A DNA stretch of 64,000 nucleotides from Actinophytocola algeriensis. GTDB taxonomy: Bacteria > Actinomycetota > Actinomycetes > Mycobacteriales > Pseudonocardiaceae. Shown here in pieces: positions 44,594 through 52,541 of this stretch; position 1 is the stretch's first letter; each line of letters begins with the position of its first letter. Location of the stretch: NCBI RefSeq assembly GCF_014203735.1, contig NZ_JACHJQ010000005.1:248001-312000 (forward strand), given 5' to 3'. The position numbers and the translations under genes are program-made. A model generated the notes under the pieces. The model was not told where the DNA came from. It saw only the letters and a program-made list of their open reading frames with translations, and ran no database searches.

Positions 44594-44611
44594 GATAGAA
44601 CGTTCGGTATC
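44594..44611. promoter_or_regulatory. Palindromic TetR operator candidate
   Basis: An imperfect palindrome centred on AACGTT: GATAGAACG on the left against CGTTCGGTATC on the right, 36 nt upstream of the tetR start. Confidence 0.5.
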
Positions 44612-44766
44612 GTGGGCCTCGCCCGCCGTGCACGATGCGTGTCCATCTGTGCACTTGTGGCCCGCCGGGTCAGTCCGGACGTCGTGGAGCTAGTTCACTG
44701 GATCACGATGGATTCCGGCAACAGGTCACGAACCGGCCGTTCGGGCGGTCGGCGGAGGGAGGCGCG

Positions 44767-45528
44767 GTGAAACGGATCAGGCTGGTCCTCGCGACGGCGG
44801 TCGCGGTGGTGATGGCATCGGCGGGAGTGTCGTGGGCAGACGGTGCGGCGGGACAGGAGCGCGGAGGGGTGTCGGCCGCGGCAGCGGAGATTTCCATCGG
44901 CACGCACAACACGCACCGCGGGGACGCCAGTTTCGAACCGTTCGCGGGGGTGATCGGCTGGCAGGAGGTGGAGAGTCCGGCCGCGATCCAGAAGCTCCGC
45001 AACCGGCTGGGCGCCGAGTACAACCACTACCTCGGCGGCGGCGCCCCCGCGTCGGCCATCCCGATCTCCTGGCGTGCCGCCCGCTTCCAGAAGCTCGGCG
45101 AGGGCAGCGTGCGGACGCACGGCGGCGAGGCCGGCGTGACCCCGGCCCGGTACGTGAACTGGGTCCGGCTGGCGATCCGCGCGAGCGGAACGCAGTTCAT
45201 CGTGGTGAACACGCATTTCATCTCCGGTGCGTGGAGCGGGCACCCGGAGCGGCAGGCCAGGTGGAACACGCACTACCAGGTGCTGCACGACAAGGTGGCC
45301 GGGCTGAAGCAGAACCACCCCGGCGTGCCCATCTTCGTGATCGGTGACTTCAACCGGGCGCGGGCGATGGCCATGCCGAACCCGATCCGGTGGGTGCCGG
45401 TCGCCGGTGTGAGCGGAGTGCCGATCGACCACATGTACGCGCCGTCGACCATCTCGCACACCTCGGTGACGCGCGAGCCGAAGTGGGGTTCGGACCACCA
45501 CGCCTACAAGATGTTCGCGACGATCTGA
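44767..45528 (+). CDS. Secreted endonuclease/exonuclease/phosphatase-fold protein
   Basis: Protein of 253 residues. The signal peptide MKRIRLVLATAVAVVMASAG is cut near SWADG. The mature domain shows EEP family blocks: GTHNTHRG, GWQEVESP (metal-binding Glu), VNTHFISGAW, FVIGDFNRA (metal-binding Asp) and the final GSDHHAYKMF with catalytic His. Family members are extracellular DNases or phosphodiesterases. The start is GTG at 44767. A very strong hairpin follows the stop. Confidence 0.85.
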   Translation: MKRIRLVLATAVAVVMASAGVSWADGAAGQERGGVSAAAAEISIGTHNTHRGDASFEPFAGVIGWQEVESPAAIQKLRNRLGAEYNHYLGGGAPASAIPISWRAARFQKLGEGSVRTHGGEAGVTPARYVNWVRLAIRASGTQFIVVNTHFISGAWSGHPERQARWNTHYQVLHDKVAGLKQNHPGVPIFVIGDFNRARAMAMPNPIRWVPVAGVSGVPIDHMYAPSTISHTSVTREPKWGSDHHAYKMFATI

Positions 45529-45538
45529 GCCCACGCGA

Positions 45539-45578
45539 CTCAGGCGGCGGGGGTGGCTCGCCACCCCCGCCGCCTGAG
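45539..45578 (+). terminator. Terminator after the EEP-fold protein gene
   Basis: A perfect 19-bp stem (45539-45557 with 45560-45578) separated by only two bases, so the outer part must form the functional hairpin. It lies between convergent genes and probably works in both directions. Confidence 0.8.
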
Positions 45579-45630
45579 GCCTGCGCGTCGTGGGCGTTCC
45601 GCCCGGCCGTGTCGGTGTGTCACCGCACGG

Positions 45631-46455
45631 TCAGGGTGCGCCCATCACCAGCCCTTCGATCGTGTGCTGCTGTTCGATGGGCTCGAGCCGGTCGACGACG
45701 CGGCACGGGAAGTGCGCCAGCAGGGTCTCGGGCAGTTCGCGGTGGTAGTCGCGGGTGACCATCAGGTCGTGGCGTTCGTCGTTGCCCGCGCCGGGGGCGT
45801 CGACGCCGAGCACGAGTGTGGGGCGTGGGGTGTCCGACCGGTTGGCGGTGCCGCGGTGGATGGTGAGTGCGCTGCGGGCGGAGATGTCGCCGCGGCGGGT
45901 GAGCCTGCTGCGGCCGAGCGCCTCGTACCGCGGCCAGTGGCTCCGTGGCGGGAACATGCCGTGCTCGAATTCGGGGCTGTCGTCCCACTGCGTGCCCGGT
46001 GCGATCTCGAACGGACCCATCTCGGGGGTGACGTCGACCGTCGTGAGGTTGAACGCGAGCGAGGTGAGCTTGTGGTCGCGGACCGTCTCGGGCGGTGACG
46101 GGAAGTCGCGGTGCCACGGCTGGTTCTCCGCGCCCGGCAGCGGAACGTCGAAGCCGACCTCGACGAACTGGTACTCGGCGCCGAGCACCTTCTCGCAGAT
46201 CCCCGTGACCCACGGGTGCGTGACCAGCTCCAGGAAGCCGCGGAGCCGCTCGGGGTGGATCTCGACGTAGTACCGGTTCGGTCCGCGCCCGACGGCCGCC
46301 CCCGGCAGCTCGAGAGACTCCTGGAAGATCGTCATGATGTCCTCGCCGAGCCGGTCGGCCCATTCCGGCGAGAACGCCGACCGCCTGCCGACGATGCCGT
46401 CGGTGTGAAGCTGCTCGATCTCCTGCGCACTGGGCCCGGCCACGTCGCCTGCCAT
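45631..46455 (-). CDS. Phytanoyl-CoA dioxygenase family (PhyH-like) enzyme
   Basis: Protein of 274 residues of the Fe(II)/2-oxoglutarate oxygenases. The metal facial triad is readable as WHRDF (His and Asp, near 115) and TIHRGTANRS (His near 200), where the following Arg binds 2-oxoglutarate. SD GGGAGGA lies before the ATG at 46455. No biosynthetic genes surround it, so the substrate (lipid, secondary metabolite or amino acid) is open. Confidence 0.82.
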   Translation of the reverse strand: MAGDVAGPSAQEIEQLHTDGIVGRRSAFSPEWADRLGEDIMTIFQESLELPGAAVGRGPNRYYVEIHPERLRGFLELVTHPWVTGICEKVLGAEYQFVEVGFDVPLPGAENQPWHRDFPSPPETVRDHKLTSLAFNLTTVDVTPEMGPFEIAPGTQWDDSPEFEHGMFPPRSHWPRYEALGRSRLTRRGDISARSALTIHRGTANRSDTPRPTLVLGVDAPGAGNDERHDLMVTRDYHRELPETLLAHFPCRVVDRLEPIEQQHTIEGLVMGAP

Positions 46456-46830
46456 CGGTCCTCCCCGCGGATCGTGACGTCGCTGTCCCGGCCCACGATA
46501 GTCACGCCGCCTTCTCGCCCGCCGCGCGTCACCGCGCCCGCGGCTCGTGCGCGGCCCGGGAGGTACGGGTGCGGTACGGGCAGCGCGTGGCCAGTGGCGG
46601 CCCCTAGCGTGTCGGGAACCCGTCTGCTCTCTTCGCGGAGCCGGCCGGGGGCAGACCGCCGCGAACCTCGCGACGACCGCACTCGGCTGGGGCTCCGACG
46701 AGGCCGGACGCCACTGCGGGTTCAATCAGTACACAACTCCGGCATCATCCACGTGGCGCTGGACCGGGCCGGTTACCTCGTCGCGACGGTGTAGCCGCTC
46801 ACCTGTCGGCACTCGGCAAGCAGAGGAACC
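46456..46830. other. Gene-free stretch with a possible degraded coding remnant
   Basis: No complete gene is seen in these 375 bp. From about 46650 two frames give short protein-like pieces in succession, NLATTALGWGSDEAGRHCGF and then HNSGIIHVALDRAGYLVATV ending at a TAG near 46795. They could be parts of one decayed or frameshifted small gene on the plus strand. The family was not recognised. Confidence 0.25.
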
Positions 46831-47403
46831 ATGACAACGCGATCAGCAGGTCGGCCGCTGACCCCGATGGACATCGCCAAGCAGCACATCGAAGGTGCGG
46901 TCGGTCCCGGGATCGCGAAACGACTCGACACGTTCGAGGACGGGACCTTCTACATCAGAGCCGGCGCGTGGGCGGGGCTGTTCTCGTGGCTCGCCGACTT
47001 CATGGTGTACGCGCTCTGCGCGGTCGCTGGGTTCGTCGCGCTCGTCGTCGCCTACCCCGAGGTCTCCGACGGTGTGGCGGCGCTGACCATGATCGGTCTG
47101 CTGATCGGGGTGCCGATCCTGTACGGCCTGTTCCTCCGCAACGGCCGCGCGCTCGGCGGGACGCTCACCGGAACCCGGCTCGTCCGTGTCAAGAACGGCA
47201 CCAGGGTCGGCGCCGCGGCCTGCTGGGCCATGCTCGTACGCACCCTGCTGTTCCCGCTGTTCCTCGCCGCCGTGGTCGCGAGCGGGGGGATTTCCCCTGG
47301 CTCGCTCAGGAGGATCAGCATCGACGAAGCCGCCACCCGGCGACTGCACACCGCCGGCTTCCTGCGTCTCGACACGCCGGGCGCTGCCGGCCCGCACCGG
47401 TAG
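46831..47403 (+). CDS. RDD family membrane protein
   Basis: Protein of 190 residues. RAGAWAGLFSWLADFMVY holds a degenerate form of the family Arg-Asp-Asp motif at the first helix. Four membrane segments lie at about 50-75, 80-100 and 125-150. The family is linked with transport of ions or osmoprotectants, but is mostly uncharacterised. SD GCAGAGGA precedes the ATG. It is not obviously in an operon. Confidence 0.72.
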   Translation: MTTRSAGRPLTPMDIAKQHIEGAVGPGIAKRLDTFEDGTFYIRAGAWAGLFSWLADFMVYALCAVAGFVALVVAYPEVSDGVAALTMIGLLIGVPILYGLFLRNGRALGGTLTGTRLVRVKNGTRVGAAACWAMLVRTLLFPLFLAAVVASGGISPGSLRRISIDEAATRRLHTAGFLRLDTPGAAGPHR

Positions 47404-47492
47404 TCCTGCCCGCCCGCGCGCCACTCCTCGGCTCGTCCGGGGCCGGCGCGCGCGTGCTCGCGGGCCCGGCAGAAAATCTGTGGTGGCTGGAG

Positions 47493-47522
47493 TAGACATT
47501 GTCTGATCGGTGTGGGTAGCAT
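47493..47522 (+). promoter_or_regulatory. Housekeeping-type promoter before the structured region
   Basis: TAGACA (47493-47498, 5 of 6 to TTGACA), 18-nt spacer, TAGCAT (47517-47522, fits the actinobacterial TANNNT -10). A small palindrome AGACATTGTCT covers the -35. Transcription would start near 47529. Confidence 0.45.
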
Positions 47523-47528
47523 TGTCGT

Positions 47529-48070
47529 CGTAGGCAATGAGACAACGTCGATCCGGCGCGGGAGATGACGGAACTACCCGCGAAGTGAGACAAGGCCGGG
47601 ACCGGTGGTCGAAAGAGTGCTAGAGGTAGTACCCGGTCCCGAGGATGTACCCAGCAGGACGTGGGCGGAGTAGTTGCGCTCACGCGGTAGGTGAGTGAGT
47701 AGAACGGCTGGTCGGGGTCGGAACCCGTCACGAGAAGTGGTTCCGACCCCGACTGCCAGCGAGGTGTCATGCGTGCTGGGGCCGGTCTGAGTAAGGGGTT
47801 CCGGCAGGTGACACCCGCAGTGGTACGAGATGAGTGGATGACGCACGAGAAAGGGGATGGGTCGCTTCATTGGATCGGCCGCCCTGGCCACGTTCGGCCG
47901 GGCGGGTACCTCAGTCCCATCAGATTGGTAGGTGGTGCTCGGTTAGGTACAAGCGATCCCCGCGATGCCTGCCCATCGGGCGCACGTGGGTACCACAACC
48001 CGGTCTCACGATCGGGACATGATGAAAACCCAAACCCAGGGGCCCCGGTGCTGCAGCACCGGGGCCCCCT
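47529..48070 (+). ncRNA. Candidate long structured non-coding RNA or leader
   Basis: About 540 nt with no credible ORF and lower GC than its surroundings. Stems found by eye: 47597-47605 with 47633-47641 (9 bp) enclosing 47618-47623/47628-47633; 47679-47683 with 47691-47695; 47711-47725 with 47739-47753 (15 bp, perfect); 47763-47769 with 47809-47815 enclosing 47781-47785/47801-47805; 47879-47889 with 47896-47905 (10 bp, one bulge). It ends in a 30-bp perfect palindrome. It does not show the conserved sequences of RNase P RNA, tmRNA or SRP RNA. It may be a free RNA or the 5' leader of the MerR-like gene that starts 12 nt later. Confidence 0.5.
48039..48068 (+). terminator. Perfect 30-bp palindromic terminator-like hairpin
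   Basis: GGGGCCCCGGTGCTG (48039-48053) is followed directly by its full reverse complement (48054-48068). An A-rich stretch lies just upstream. It marks the probable 3' end of the structured region. Confidence 0.65.
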
Positions 48071-48081
48071 GTGACGGTGAG

Positions 48082-48420
48082 GTGACTTTGATCCCTGATT
48101 CCCGCGACTCGGCCGCCCCGGGCGCGGCCGACAAGTTCGACGACGAGCACTACCCCGCCTACACGATGGGCCGGGCCGCGGAGATGCTCGACACCACGGC
48201 AGGTTTCCTGCGCAGCCTCGACGAAGCGAAACTGATCGAGCCGCAACGCTCCTCCGGCGGTCACCGCCGCTACTCCCGCCACCAGCTGCGCATCGCCGCC
48301 CGGGTGCGCGAACTCGTCGACCAGGGCACCGGCCTGGACGCCGCGTGCCGCATCGTCAACCTCGAAGACCAGCTCCACGAGGCGCAACGGCTCAACGCCG
48401 AACTGCGCCAATCCGACTGA
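48082..48420 (+). CDS. MerR-like helix-turn-helix regulator
   Basis: Protein of 112 residues. The N-terminal winged helix reads YTMGRAAEMLDTTAGFLRSL, then GGHRRYSRHQLRIAARVREL, as in MerR proteins. The C-terminal dimerisation helix (LEDQLHEAQRLNAELRQ) is short and there is no effector domain or cysteine pair. The start is GTG at 48082 (GGTGAG upstream) or TTG at 48088. It lies 12 nt after a strong hairpin that closes the structured region, so expression may depend on read-through. Related short MerR proteins are widespread in actinobacteria. Confidence 0.78.
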   Translation: MTLIPDSRDSAAPGAADKFDDEHYPAYTMGRAAEMLDTTAGFLRSLDEAKLIEPQRSSGGHRRYSRHQLRIAARVRELVDQGTGLDAACRIVNLEDQLHEAQRLNAELRQSD

Positions 48421-48424
48421 CACC

Positions 48425-48450
48425 CCGCGCGGCCCGTGAGGACCGCGCGG
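48425..48450. terminator. Bidirectional terminator hairpin
   Basis: CCGCGCGG (48425-48432) pairs with the same palindromic octamer at 48443-48450 across a 10-nt loop, between the convergent MerR-like and oxidoreductase genes. Confidence 0.5.
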
Positions 48451-48455
48451 CCTGG

Positions 48456-49472
48456 TCACGCCAGGAGGATCTGCTCGATCAGTTCGATGACCCGCACTGA
48501 GTCGGCCGGGTCGACGGGCATCGGTGTGCTGTCGCGCAATGCCGTCGCCAGCAGTGCGTAGAACTCCGCGTACCGACCCGGTTCGGTCGGCACCGCCTCG
48601 GTCGCGCCGTCGAGTCCCAGCGTGCCCCATGCGGGTTCCGGCTCGTGCCCGAAGCCCTCGTCGGTGGGTCGGGCGTTGTCCCGGAGCGCGGCTTCCTGCG
48701 GGTCCAGGCCGTGCTTGGTGAACCCGGCCCGCGAACCGAGCACCCGGAACCGGGGCCCGGTCCGCGCGGCCAGGCCGTTCATCCACAGGTGCGAGACGAC
48801 GCCGGTGTCGTGTTCCAGGACAACGAAGGCGTCGTCGGGGGCCGCGCCGCCCCGGCCGCGGGTGAACAGTTCGTGGTACGCCGGGACCGCGTCGCCGAAC
48901 AGGCGGAGTGCCTGGTCGATGACGTGGGTGCCGAGGTCGTACAGGATGCCGCCGCCCTCGGCCGCGGGGGTCCCGGTCTTCCACGACGAACCGCGGTCCG
49001 GTTTCCACCACTCGAACCTGGACTCGAAGCGCCACACCGTGCCCAGCGCGCCGTCGGCCAGCAACCGCCGCACCGTGCGGAAGTCCCCGTCCCACCGGCG
49101 GTTCTGGAACACCGTCAACGGCACGCCGAGGCGGCCGGCCTTCTCGACGAGCTCGCGCCCCTGTGCCGAGGTGACGGTGAACGGCTTGTCGACCACGACC
49201 GCGACACCCGCGTCGAGGAACGTGTGCGCCAGCTCCGCATGGGACTCCGGCGGCGACCCGATGACCACGAGGTCCAGCTCGCGGTCGAGCAGCGCGTCCA
49301 CACCGGCCACGACCTCCGTGCCGGGATACCTCGTGCGCACCTCGGCGCGGCGGTGCTCGTTGCCCGTCATGACCGCGGCCAGTTCGTAGTCCGGGCTGGC
49401 GTCGACGAAGGGGGCGTGGAACACCCGCCCGGCGGTGCCGAAACCGATGACGGCGGTTCGCAGTGGTCGCAT
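48456..49472 (-). CDS. Gfo/Idh/MocA family oxidoreductase
   Basis: Protein of 338 residues. The N-terminal Rossmann fold has VIGFGTAGRVFHAPF, and the family EKP-like site is VVVDKPFT near residue 95, with the catalytic Lys. The C-terminal domain has GGGILYDLGTHVIDQALRLFG with Asp and His near 180. It oxidises or reduces a sugar or inositol derivative with NAD(P). The ATG at 49472 was chosen. Monocistronic. Confidence 0.87.
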   Translation of the reverse strand: MRPLRTAVIGFGTAGRVFHAPFVDASPDYELAAVMTGNEHRRAEVRTRYPGTEVVAGVDALLDRELDLVVIGSPPESHAELAHTFLDAGVAVVVDKPFTVTSAQGRELVEKAGRLGVPLTVFQNRRWDGDFRTVRRLLADGALGTVWRFESRFEWWKPDRGSSWKTGTPAAEGGGILYDLGTHVIDQALRLFGDAVPAYHELFTRGRGGAAPDDAFVVLEHDTGVVSHLWMNGLAARTGPRFRVLGSRAGFTKHGLDPQEAALRDNARPTDEGFGHEPEPAWGTLGLDGATEAVPTEPGRYAEFYALLATALRDSTPMPVDPADSVRVIELIEQILLA

Positions 49473-49619
49473 GTGAGGAACCTGTCAGGCCCGGGGGGCG
49501 CGGGCAAGTCGGTTCCTGTCGGGTGATGGTGGACCTCTCAGGACAGTGCTCCGCGGTGGTGCGGACGTCGCGGGCGGCACAGTCCACAAAGGATGGTTGC
49601 CTGGTGTGGCCGCGCGGGC

Positions 49620-50366
49620 TCAGCTGCCGCGGAGCAGCTCCGTGAGCCGGTTCGCCGCCGCGACCGCCAGCGGGCCGCACCGGTCGCGGGCCGCGTCGTC
49701 GAGGCGGTCCCTCGGCCCGCACACGCTGAAGCAGGCGAACGCCCTGGTGCTGCGGCCGACGATGGGGGCCGCGACGGCGGCGGCGTACGGGTCACGCTCG
49801 CCGGAGCTGTCGGTGTAGCCACGCAGCCGGTCGGCGGTGAGCACCTCCTCCAGCGACGCCCGGTCGTGCAGGGTCCTGTCGGTCAGCGGGGTGAGCGCGA
49901 CGGCCGACAGGTAGTGGTCGAGCTCGGCGTCGGCGAACGTCATGAGGATCGCGCGCCCCGACGCGCCGGCGTAGAGCGGCGCGCGGCGGCCGACCTCGAC
50001 GGTCATCCGCACGTCCTGCCTGCTCTCGACCTGTGCGACGTAGATGCGCTGGTTGCCGATCACGAAGCTCAGCGTCACGGTCTCGCCGGTGGTGTCGCGC
50101 AGTTCCTCCATGACCGGCAGCGCAAGGGATCGGACGTCGACGGTGCCGAGCGCGGCCAGGCTCAGCTCGGTGGCGCGCGGCCCGAGGCGGTACTTGCCGC
50201 GCTCGTGCTCACGGGCCGTCATCCCCGACCTGGTCAGCGCCTCCAGCAGCCGGTGCACCGCGCTCTTGGGCAGTTCCAGGCGTTGCGCGATGTCGGTGAC
50301 CCCCAGCTCCGGTTCCCCGTCCGTGAAGCACATCAGCACCGCGGTGACCCGGTCAACCGACTGCAT
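49620..50366 (-). CDS. IclR family transcriptional regulator
   Basis: Protein of 248 residues. The winged helix is LGVTDIAQRLELPKSAVHRLL (about 22-42), and the effector domain covers about 75-245. SD AAGGTGA lies before the ATG at 50366. It lies 44 nt downstream of the flavoprotein gene on the same strand, at the edge of the second catabolic cluster, and is its likely regulator. Confidence 0.87.
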   Translation of the reverse strand: MQSVDRVTAVLMCFTDGEPELGVTDIAQRLELPKSAVHRLLEALTRSGMTAREHERGKYRLGPRATELSLAALGTVDVRSLALPVMEELRDTTGETVTLSFVIGNQRIYVAQVESRQDVRMTVEVGRRAPLYAGASGRAILMTFADAELDHYLSAVALTPLTDRTLHDRASLEEVLTADRLRGYTDSSGERDPYAAAVAAPIVGRSTRAFACFSVCGPRDRLDDAARDRCGPLAVAAANRLTELLRGS

Positions 50367-50410
50367 GCCCGTCACCTTACGACTCGTACCGCTCGAAGCG
50401 CTCACAGGGC

Positions 50411-52393
50411 TCACAACCGCCCCCGCAGCGCTGTTTGCGCCGCACGCACCTCGGCTGTCCGCGCCGCGGCCAGGCCGGCGAGGCGGCCTTCGAACGCGGC
50501 CTCCAGCGCGGTGCGGGGAGCGTAGGCATCGCCGACGACCGTGTCGCAGTCCGCATGGACGGCCGCGGCCGCCGGTGTGCGGACGAAGACGACCGTGGTG
50601 ACGTCCGCGATCCGTTGCTCCTGCCGGGAGAGCGGGTCGGCGCAGACGAAGGCGCCATCGGACATCCGCACCGGCGTGCGCATCAGCACCGCGCCGAAAC
50701 CCCTGTCCCGCAACCGGTCCAGCAGCGCGGGGCGGGAGTAGACCGGTACCCGCCACGACAGCGCCGCGCGGTCGGTGACGAGCGTGACCCTGCGTCCCAG
50801 CGACAGCAGCAGGTCGGCGAGCGCGAGCGCGGTGGTGGTGCCGTCCTCGTCGACGAGCACCACGTGTGCCCCGGTCGACTCCGGCGCGGCGACGGCCTGC
50901 CGCAACGGGATCGCGGGGAACGCGGAGTCGGCGGGTGCGGCCGTGTCGCGGGCGCCGGTGGCGACGACGACGTGGTCCCAGCCGCCCGCGAGGAGCGCGG
51001 CGTCGGCGCGGGTGCCGAGCCGGATCTCCACCCCCGCGTGCCGCACCGACACGGCGAGCTGGTCGACGTACTGCCCGAACCGGGCCCGCATCGGCAGCCG
51101 GGCCGCGAACCGCAGCGCCCCACCGAGTTCCCGCTCCGCCTCCACGAGCGTGACCCGGTGCCCGGCCGACGCGGCGGACAGCGCGGCCTCCATCCCGGCC
51201 GGGCCACCGCCGACGACGAGTACGCGCAGGTCCGGTCCCGCCTGTGCCGCGGTGCGCAGCGCGGCCCACTCGCGTTCGAGCCCGGCTTCCGGGTTGACGA
51301 CGCAGCTGATCGGCAGCCCGAGCTCCAACCTCCCGGCACAGCCCTGGTTGCAGGCGATGCACTCGCGCACGGGGGTGGTGTCGCCGTCGCGGTCGCGGGC
51401 CACGAGGTCCGGCACGGCGATGTGCGGCCGGGCCAGCGCGACCAGGTCCGCGTCGCCGTCGGCGACGAGCGCGCGGGCGTTGTCGAGGTCGTCGACCCGG
51501 CCGACCGCGAGCACGGCGAGGCCGGGGAACTCCTTCTTGAACGCCTTCGGCAGGTGCCGGAACGGCAGCGGCGGGAAGCTCATGTCCGCCATCTGCGTCG
51601 CGACGCTCGCCGTGGCGACGTAGGCGGAGTGGCTGACGTGCAACAGGTCCACGGCGTGGTCGGCGAGGAGCACGCGCATCGCCTCGAGCATCTGGCCGAG
51701 GTCGAGCCCGCCGGGCAGGAACTCGTCCCCGCTGATCCGCAGGATCACCGGCAGGTCGGGCGCCGCGGTGGTCACCGCGTCGAGCGCCTCGCGCGCGAAC
51801 CGCAGGCGGTTCGGCAGCGTTCCGCCGTAGTCGTCGGTGCGGTGGTTGCTGGCGGGGGACAGGAACTGCTGCAACAGGTGGCCGTGTCCGAGGTGGACCT
51901 CGACCGCGTCGACCCCGGCGGCGGCGACCCGGGTGGCCGCCGCACCGAACGCGGCGACGACCGTCGCGATCTCCTCGGTGGTCATCTGGTGCGGCACGGC
52001 GGCGGTCGGCGACCACGGGATCGGCGAGGCGCCCCACGGCGCGGTGAGCACGAGGTGGCTGCCCGCCTGCCTGCCGACGTGCAGCAGTTGCGCGGCGAGC
52101 TTCGCGCCTTCGCCGTGCACGGTCTCGACGAGCTGCCCCAGCGACGCGGCGATGCCGTCCTCTGCCGCCGACACCGTGTTGGTACGGCCGAGGCTCGTCG
52201 CGTGCACCCGCATACCCTCGGTGATGATCAGCCCGGCGCCGCCGGCCGCCCGTGCGCGGTGGTAGGCGCGGTGCCGCGCCGAAAAACCGCCGTCCACCGC
52301 GAAGTTCGTCGTGTGTGCCGGCATGACGATCCGGTTGCGCAGCTCGAGCCTGCCCGCGCGCACCGGCTCGTGCAGATCACCTGGCGTAGCCAT
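50411..52393 (-). CDS. Old-Yellow-Enzyme/2,4-dienoyl-CoA reductase-type flavoprotein
   Basis: Protein of 660 residues. Residues 1-370 are the FMN-binding OYE barrel (PAHTTNFAVDGGF, then EVHLGHGHLLQQFLSPASNHR). The 4Fe-4S motif CIACNQGC plus a Cys in PISCVVNPEAG is complete near 340-365. The C-terminal half has the FAD-binding VLVVGGGPAGMEAALSA and a second nucleotide-binding region. Members reduce alpha,beta-unsaturated acids or demethylate tertiary amines. SD GAGGGAG precedes the ATG at 52393. It is divergent from the ABC/enzyme operon at 52542, with IclR downstream. Confidence 0.85.
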   Translation of the reverse strand: MATPGDLHEPVRAGRLELRNRIVMPAHTTNFAVDGGFSARHRAYHRARAAGGAGLIITEGMRVHATSLGRTNTVSAAEDGIAASLGQLVETVHGEGAKLAAQLLHVGRQAGSHLVLTAPWGASPIPWSPTAAVPHQMTTEEIATVVAAFGAAATRVAAAGVDAVEVHLGHGHLLQQFLSPASNHRTDDYGGTLPNRLRFAREALDAVTTAAPDLPVILRISGDEFLPGGLDLGQMLEAMRVLLADHAVDLLHVSHSAYVATASVATQMADMSFPPLPFRHLPKAFKKEFPGLAVLAVGRVDDLDNARALVADGDADLVALARPHIAVPDLVARDRDGDTTPVRECIACNQGCAGRLELGLPISCVVNPEAGLEREWAALRTAAQAGPDLRVLVVGGGPAGMEAALSAASAGHRVTLVEAERELGGALRFAARLPMRARFGQYVDQLAVSVRHAGVEIRLGTRADAALLAGGWDHVVVATGARDTAAPADSAFPAIPLRQAVAAPESTGAHVVLVDEDGTTTALALADLLLSLGRRVTLVTDRAALSWRVPVYSRPALLDRLRDRGFGAVLMRTPVRMSDGAFVCADPLSRQEQRIADVTTVVFVRTPAAAAVHADCDTVVGDAYAPRTALEAAFEGRLAGLAAARTAEVRAAQTALRGRL

Positions 52394-52456
52394 CGCCACT
52401 CCCTCATCGTTCGGGGCCGACGCGCGTCACGGGCGTGTTTCTTTCGGTCACGGGGG

Positions 52457-52485
52457 TTGACAGGGCATCCGAAGGCGCGTCAAAT
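52457..52485 (+). promoter_or_regulatory. Promoter of the second catabolic operon
   Basis: TTGACA (52457-52462), 17-nt spacer, TCAAAT (52480-52485), about 57 nt before the lipoprotein start, in an unusually AT-rich patch. This is a housekeeping-type promoter in the divergent region, a natural place for IclR control. Confidence 0.6.
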
Positions 52486-52541
52486 CTGGAACAACTTAAT
52501 CACCGTTTCCCGCTGAACGGAACACCCCCTGAGGATGCGTG

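Noticed and set aside
47529-48070. RNase P RNA, tmRNA or SRP RNA
   Set aside because: The invariant GAGGAAAGTCC-like and ACAGAA blocks of RNase P RNA are missing, no tRNA-like ends or tag ORF of tmRNA are present, and there is no SRP GGAA/GCAG loop pair in a short hairpin.
47574-48074. Short ORFs in both directions inside the structured region
   Set aside because: They have no SD, no family resemblance and skewed composition. The inverted repeats explain the region better as RNA.
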